From: Bosea sp. Tri-49
GTDB lineage: Bacteria; Pseudomonadota; Alphaproteobacteria; Rhizobiales; Beijerinckiaceae
Direction of reading: 5' to 3'
Assembly (NCBI RefSeq): GCF_003952665.1
Contig: NZ_CP017946.1
Coordinates: 4,855,001-4,919,000, forward strand
Length of the DNA stretch: 64,000 bases
The notes under the pieces are model-generated. The model was not told the origin of the DNA. It ran no database searches and worked only from the letters and a program-made list of their open reading frames with translations. The position numbers and the translations under genes were made by a program. Of this stretch, positions 61,534 through 64,000 are shown in pieces (within the stretch, counting starts at the first letter, position 1; every line of letters starts with the position of its first letter).

Positions 61534-62739
61534 ATGGTTGCAACGATGGAGGGGAGCCGCCCCCGCTTCGAGAAGACGACGGTTTCCGTTCTGTTGGCGG
61601 TCAGCTTCTGCCATCTGCTGAACGACGTGATGCAATCGCTGCTGGCCTCGCTCTATCCGCTGTTCAAGGCCAACTACGCGCTGGATTTCGTCCAGATCGG
61701 CCTGCTGACCATGGCCTTCCAGGTCACGGCTTCGCTGCTGCAGCCGGTCGTCGGCCTGGTGACCGATCGCTGGCCGATGCCCTATTCGGCGCCCGCCGGA
61801 ATGGCCTCGACCTTCGGTGGCCTGATCCTGCTCGGCAATGCCCATAACTTCGCGGTGCTGGTTGTGGCCGCCTGCCTGATTGGCCTGGGATCGGCAATCT
61901 TCCATCCGGAGGCGTCGCGGGTCGCGCGGCTCGCCTCAGGGGGACGGCACGGTCTGGCGCAGTCGCTGTTCCAGGTCGGTGGTAATCTCGGCTCGGCGCT
62001 GGGGCCGCTGCTGGCCGCCTTTATCGTCCTGCCTTTCGGCCAGGGCAGCGTCGCCTGGCTCTCGGTCATCGCCATGGCGGGTGTGGTCGTCCTCACCCGG
62101 GTCGGCCATTGGTATGCGGCTCATCGCCGCGAGCATGCCGGCCGCCCGGCCGCCAGCCGTGCCTTGCCGCTGCCGGGGCGGCGCGTCGCCTTCGCCCTGT
62201 TCGTCCTGGTGCTGCTGACCGCGACGAAGAACGTCTACATGGCGAGCATATCGAGCTACTTCACCTTCTACGTCATCGAGCAATTCCAGCTCGGCTTCCG
62301 CGATGCGCAGCTGATGCTGTTCCTGTTCCTGGGCGCGGCCGCGGTCGGCACCTTTGCCGGCGGCCCGATCGGTGACCGCTTCGGGGCGCGCTTCGTGATC
62401 TGGTTCTCGATCCTGGGCGTCATCCCGTTCGCGCTGCTGCTGCCCTACGCCAACCTGTTCTGGACCGGCGTGCTGTGCGGTGTGATCGGGCTGATCTTCG
62501 CCTCGGCCTTCTCGGCCATTGTGGTGTTCGCGCAGGAGCTTGTTCCGGGCCGCGTCGGCCTGATTGCCGGCATGTTCTTCGGCTTCGCCTTCGGCGCGGG
62601 CGGGCTCGGCGCCGCCTTCCTCGGCGGCTTCGCTGACGCCTATGGCATCACCTTCGTCTACCGCGTCTGCTCCTATCTGCCGCTGTTGGGACTGCTGACC
62701 ATCCTGCTGCCGCGTCTGCCACAGCGTGTGCGGAGCTGA
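61534..62739 (+). CDS. MFS transporter, fosmidomycin-resistance (Fsr) type, second copy
   Basis: This 401-residue twelve-helix major-facilitator exporter is closely related to the one at 47617-48813. Shared landmarks are CHLLNDVMQSLLASLYPLFK near residue 30, LDFVQIGLLTMAFQVTASLL, GLGSAIFHPEASRVA near residue 115 and GGPIGDRFGARFVIW near residue 280. The ATG at 61534 follows AGGGA. It is divergent from the AraC-type gene. Substrate unknown; export of a toxic small molecule is the family's usual role. Confidence 0.89.
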   Translation: MVATMEGSRPRFEKTTVSVLLAVSFCHLLNDVMQSLLASLYPLFKANYALDFVQIGLLTMAFQVTASLLQPVVGLVTDRWPMPYSAPAGMASTFGGLILLGNAHNFAVLVVAACLIGLGSAIFHPEASRVARLASGGRHGLAQSLFQVGGNLGSALGPLLAAFIVLPFGQGSVAWLSVIAMAGVVVLTRVGHWYAAHRREHAGRPAASRALPLPGRRVAFALFVLVLLTATKNVYMASISSYFTFYVIEQFQLGFRDAQLMLFLFLGAAAVGTFAGGPIGDRFGARFVIWFSILGVIPFALLLPYANLFWTGVLCGVIGLIFASAFSAIVVFAQELVPGRVGLIAGMFFGFAFGAGGLGAAFLGGFADAYGITFVYRVCSYLPLLGLLTILLPRLPQRVRS

Positions 62740-62748
62740 GCTTCCGCT

Positions 62749-63333
62749 TCAAGCCGAACCGGACGGCGCAATCGCCTTCTCCGTCCTGCCGGCAAGGGCG
62801 ACGAGCCGCGCCTGCTGGTCCGGATTCAGGAGCCGCAGCGGCAGGCTGATCGGCGCTCCAGCCTCCGGCCACAGCGACAGCAGGCCGTGAGCGACCGTCG
62901 CCGAGCGGATGGCAGAGAACGGCATGAAGCCGCGCATGGCGTGGCTTCGTGTCCAGAGCCCGGCCTGCGTGACGAGGACGCGGCAATCACGCCACTCCGC
63001 CATGAAGTCATCGAAGGCTGCCTGCTCCCGGTCAGCCGCTGAAGCGCGGGCGGCGAGCGAGGGCGCCCAAAGGCCGAGCCAGAAGGCCGCGAAGACGAGC
63101 GCGGCGATCGTGCCGCCGGCGCGCAGATCCGAGGCTCCGCCGGCGACCGCAAGTCCCGCTGCGAGCAGGGCCACCGCGCAGCCCAGGCTGATCAGGGCAG
63201 GCCAGCTCTCCAAGGGCGATGGTTTCACCAGAGCCTGTCGCCTGCCTGCGTCGATGGTCTGGTACTGCGCGAATTCCTCGGCGGAATAGTCGAGCCGGAT
63301 CTCGAACGCTGCCTCGGTCACGGACGGCTCCAC
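62749..63333 (-). CDS. hypothetical membrane protein (YcxB-like C-terminal region)
   Basis: This protein of about 194 residues starts TEAAFEIRLDYSAEEFAQYQ and has two helices (LISLGCAVALLAAGLAVAGG; IAALVFAAFWLGLWAPSLAA), then a soluble part with LVTQAGLWTRSHAMRGFMPF resembling the YcxB-like domain. Function unknown. The start is uncertain: GTG 63333 is used, TTG 63354 is an alternative, and the frame is open up to the secA terminator. It is convergent with the MFS gene, nine bases apart. Confidence 0.68.
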   Translation of the reverse strand: MEPSVTEAAFEIRLDYSAEEFAQYQTIDAGRRQALVKPSPLESWPALISLGCAVALLAAGLAVAGGASDLRAGGTIAALVFAAFWLGLWAPSLAARASAADREQAAFDDFMAEWRDCRVLVTQAGLWTRSHAMRGFMPFSAIRSATVAHGLLSLWPEAGAPISLPLRLLNPDQQARLVALAGRTEKAIAPSGSA

Positions 63334-63382
63334 ACCCTTGATCTGTCCTCGCAAGGATGCAGGCACCTCGCCGGGCCGCAAG

Positions 63383-63410
63383 AAAAAAGCTCCGGCTGTT
63401 GGCCGGAGCT
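63383..63410 (-). terminator. intrinsic terminator after secA
   Basis: On the minus strand AGCTCCGGC pairs perfectly with GCCGGAGCT around a five-base loop, followed by a run of T (plus-strand A at 63383-63388). It lies 35 bases after the secA stop. Confidence 0.94.
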
Positions 63411-63444
63411 TTTCGATCCGGTCGTGAGGTGCCGGAGACCGGCT

Positions 63445-64000
63445 TTAGACGAACTGGCCGTGGCAGTGCTTGTACTTCTTGCCGGAGCCGCAGGGGCAGA
63501 GCTCGTTGCGGCCGACCTTGCCCCAGCTCTCGGGATCGGTCGGATTGCGCTCGGCGACGGCGAGGTCGCCATCGGTCGCGGCGAATTGCGGTTGGCCACC
63601 AAGGAAGCCGGCTGGCGGTGGCGGCAAGGCACCACCGCTGCCCTGGGCGAGATCCAGGCCCTCTTCCGGCGGCGCCTCGAAGCGGACCTCGACGCGCATC
63701 AGATTGCCGGTGACCTGCTCGCGCAGGCGGCCGATCAGCCCGTCGAACAGCTCGAAGGCTTCCTGCTTGTACTCGTTCAGCGGATCGCGCTGGGCATAGC
63801 CGCGCCAGCCGATGACCTGGCGCAGATGGTCGAGGGTGACGAGGTGCTCGCGCCAGAGATGGTCGAGCGTCTGCAGCAGCACCTGCTTCTCGATATAGGT
63901 CATCACCTCTTCGGTGTTGCGCTCGATGCGCGCCGTGTAGTCGTCATCGGCGGTCTTGCGGATGCGCTCGCGCAATTCGGCGTCGGCGATGCCTTCTTCC
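63445..64000 (-). CDS. secA: preprotein translocase subunit SecA, C-terminal part
   Basis: The reading frame enters from the right edge, so about the last 184 residues of SecA are present. SecA is the ATPase that drives proteins through SecYEG. The helical scaffold end is clear ([20 protein letters not shown], then [20 protein letters not shown]), followed by a Pro/Gly linker and the zinc-binding SEC-C motif [17 protein letters not shown], which in the family contacts SecB and phospholipid. The gene ends with a strong terminator. Confidence 0.97.
   Translation of the reverse strand, partial: EEGIADAELRERIRKTADDDYTARIERNTEEVMTYIEKQVLLQTLDHLWREHLVTLDHLRQVIGWRGYAQRDPLNEYKQEAFELFDGLIGRLREQVTGNLMRVEVRFEAPPEEGLDLAQGSGGALPPPPAGFLGGQPQFAATDGDLAVAERNPTDPESWGKVGRNELCPCGSGKKYKHCHGQFV

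Overview
The window is a high-GC stretch of chromosome from an alphaproteobacterium, most likely of the order Rhizobiales (Hyphomicrobiales). A Bosea-like genus is my best guess, from gene content only. The grounds are the gene order rppH / polysaccharide deacetylase / ctpA / envC-like / rlmH / rsfS / nadD / proA / proB, a PHB cycle (phaR, phaA, phaB, bdhA), a Zur-type Fur regulator, a full CtrA-type box, two L,D-transpeptidases and a TorF-type porin. Nothing indicates a prophage, plasmid, insertion sequence or CRISPR array. It reads as core chromosome with a few accessory transport and metabolic operons.

Layout. 1-4.9 kb: end of a peptide-type ABC uptake operon (binding protein, two permeases) followed by an M81 (MlrC-like) metallopeptidase and an enolase-superfamily enzyme. 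4.95-8.9 kb: a cobalamin riboswitch, then a BtuFCD-like ABC importer with a SAM methyltransferase as fourth gene. Between riboswitch and coding region lies a second promoter-like sequence overlapped by a 19-bp palindrome. 9.06 kb: tRNA-Arg(ACG). 9.3-18.4 kb: a minus-strand housekeeping block (hisE; rppH to proB) in which many neighbours overlap by 4 bases. 18.5-20 kb: membrane protein, rpsU and a charged helical protein. 20.3-23.4 kb: a TRAP transporter (dctPQM) with a hairpin between binding protein and permeases. 23.4-33.9 kb: small secreted and membrane proteins, an M20 amidohydrolase, a glycosyltransferase, a lysine-methyltransferase-like protein, an unusual L,D-transpeptidase, patatin + bdhA, zur and ispG. 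34-40.2 kb: kup, a polyprenyl synthase, mtgA, rpmF, a small conserved-looking protein and an EAL protein behind a CtrA box. 40.3-43.3 kb: phaR divergent from phaA, a DUF1737 gene and phaB. 43.6-47.6 kb: a 1318-residue autotransporter with five 204-bp tandem repeats. 47.6-56.7 kb: MFS transporter, GntR regulator, aminotransferase, GlxA-type regulator, alpha/beta hydrolase, DMT exporter, GNAT / cupin / glyoxalase II operon and a methyltransferase. 56.8-64 kb: accA, a second L,D-transpeptidase, a porin, an AraC regulator divergent from a second Fsr-like MFS exporter, a small membrane protein, and the C-terminal part of secA running off the right edge.

Themes. Carbon storage is covered by phaA/phaB/phaR and by bdhA/patatin 10 kb away. 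Envelope building and remodelling is covered by ctpA, the envC-like gene, mtgA, two L,D-transpeptidases, the autotransporter and the porin. Metal and cofactor control is covered by the B12 riboswitch, the BtuFCD-like system and Zur. The most interesting unexplained signals are the riboswitch/second-promoter arrangement, an L,D-transpeptidase that has lost two motif residues but kept its cysteine, the CtrA box before a cyclic-di-GMP gene, and the hairpin at the 5' end of rpsU.
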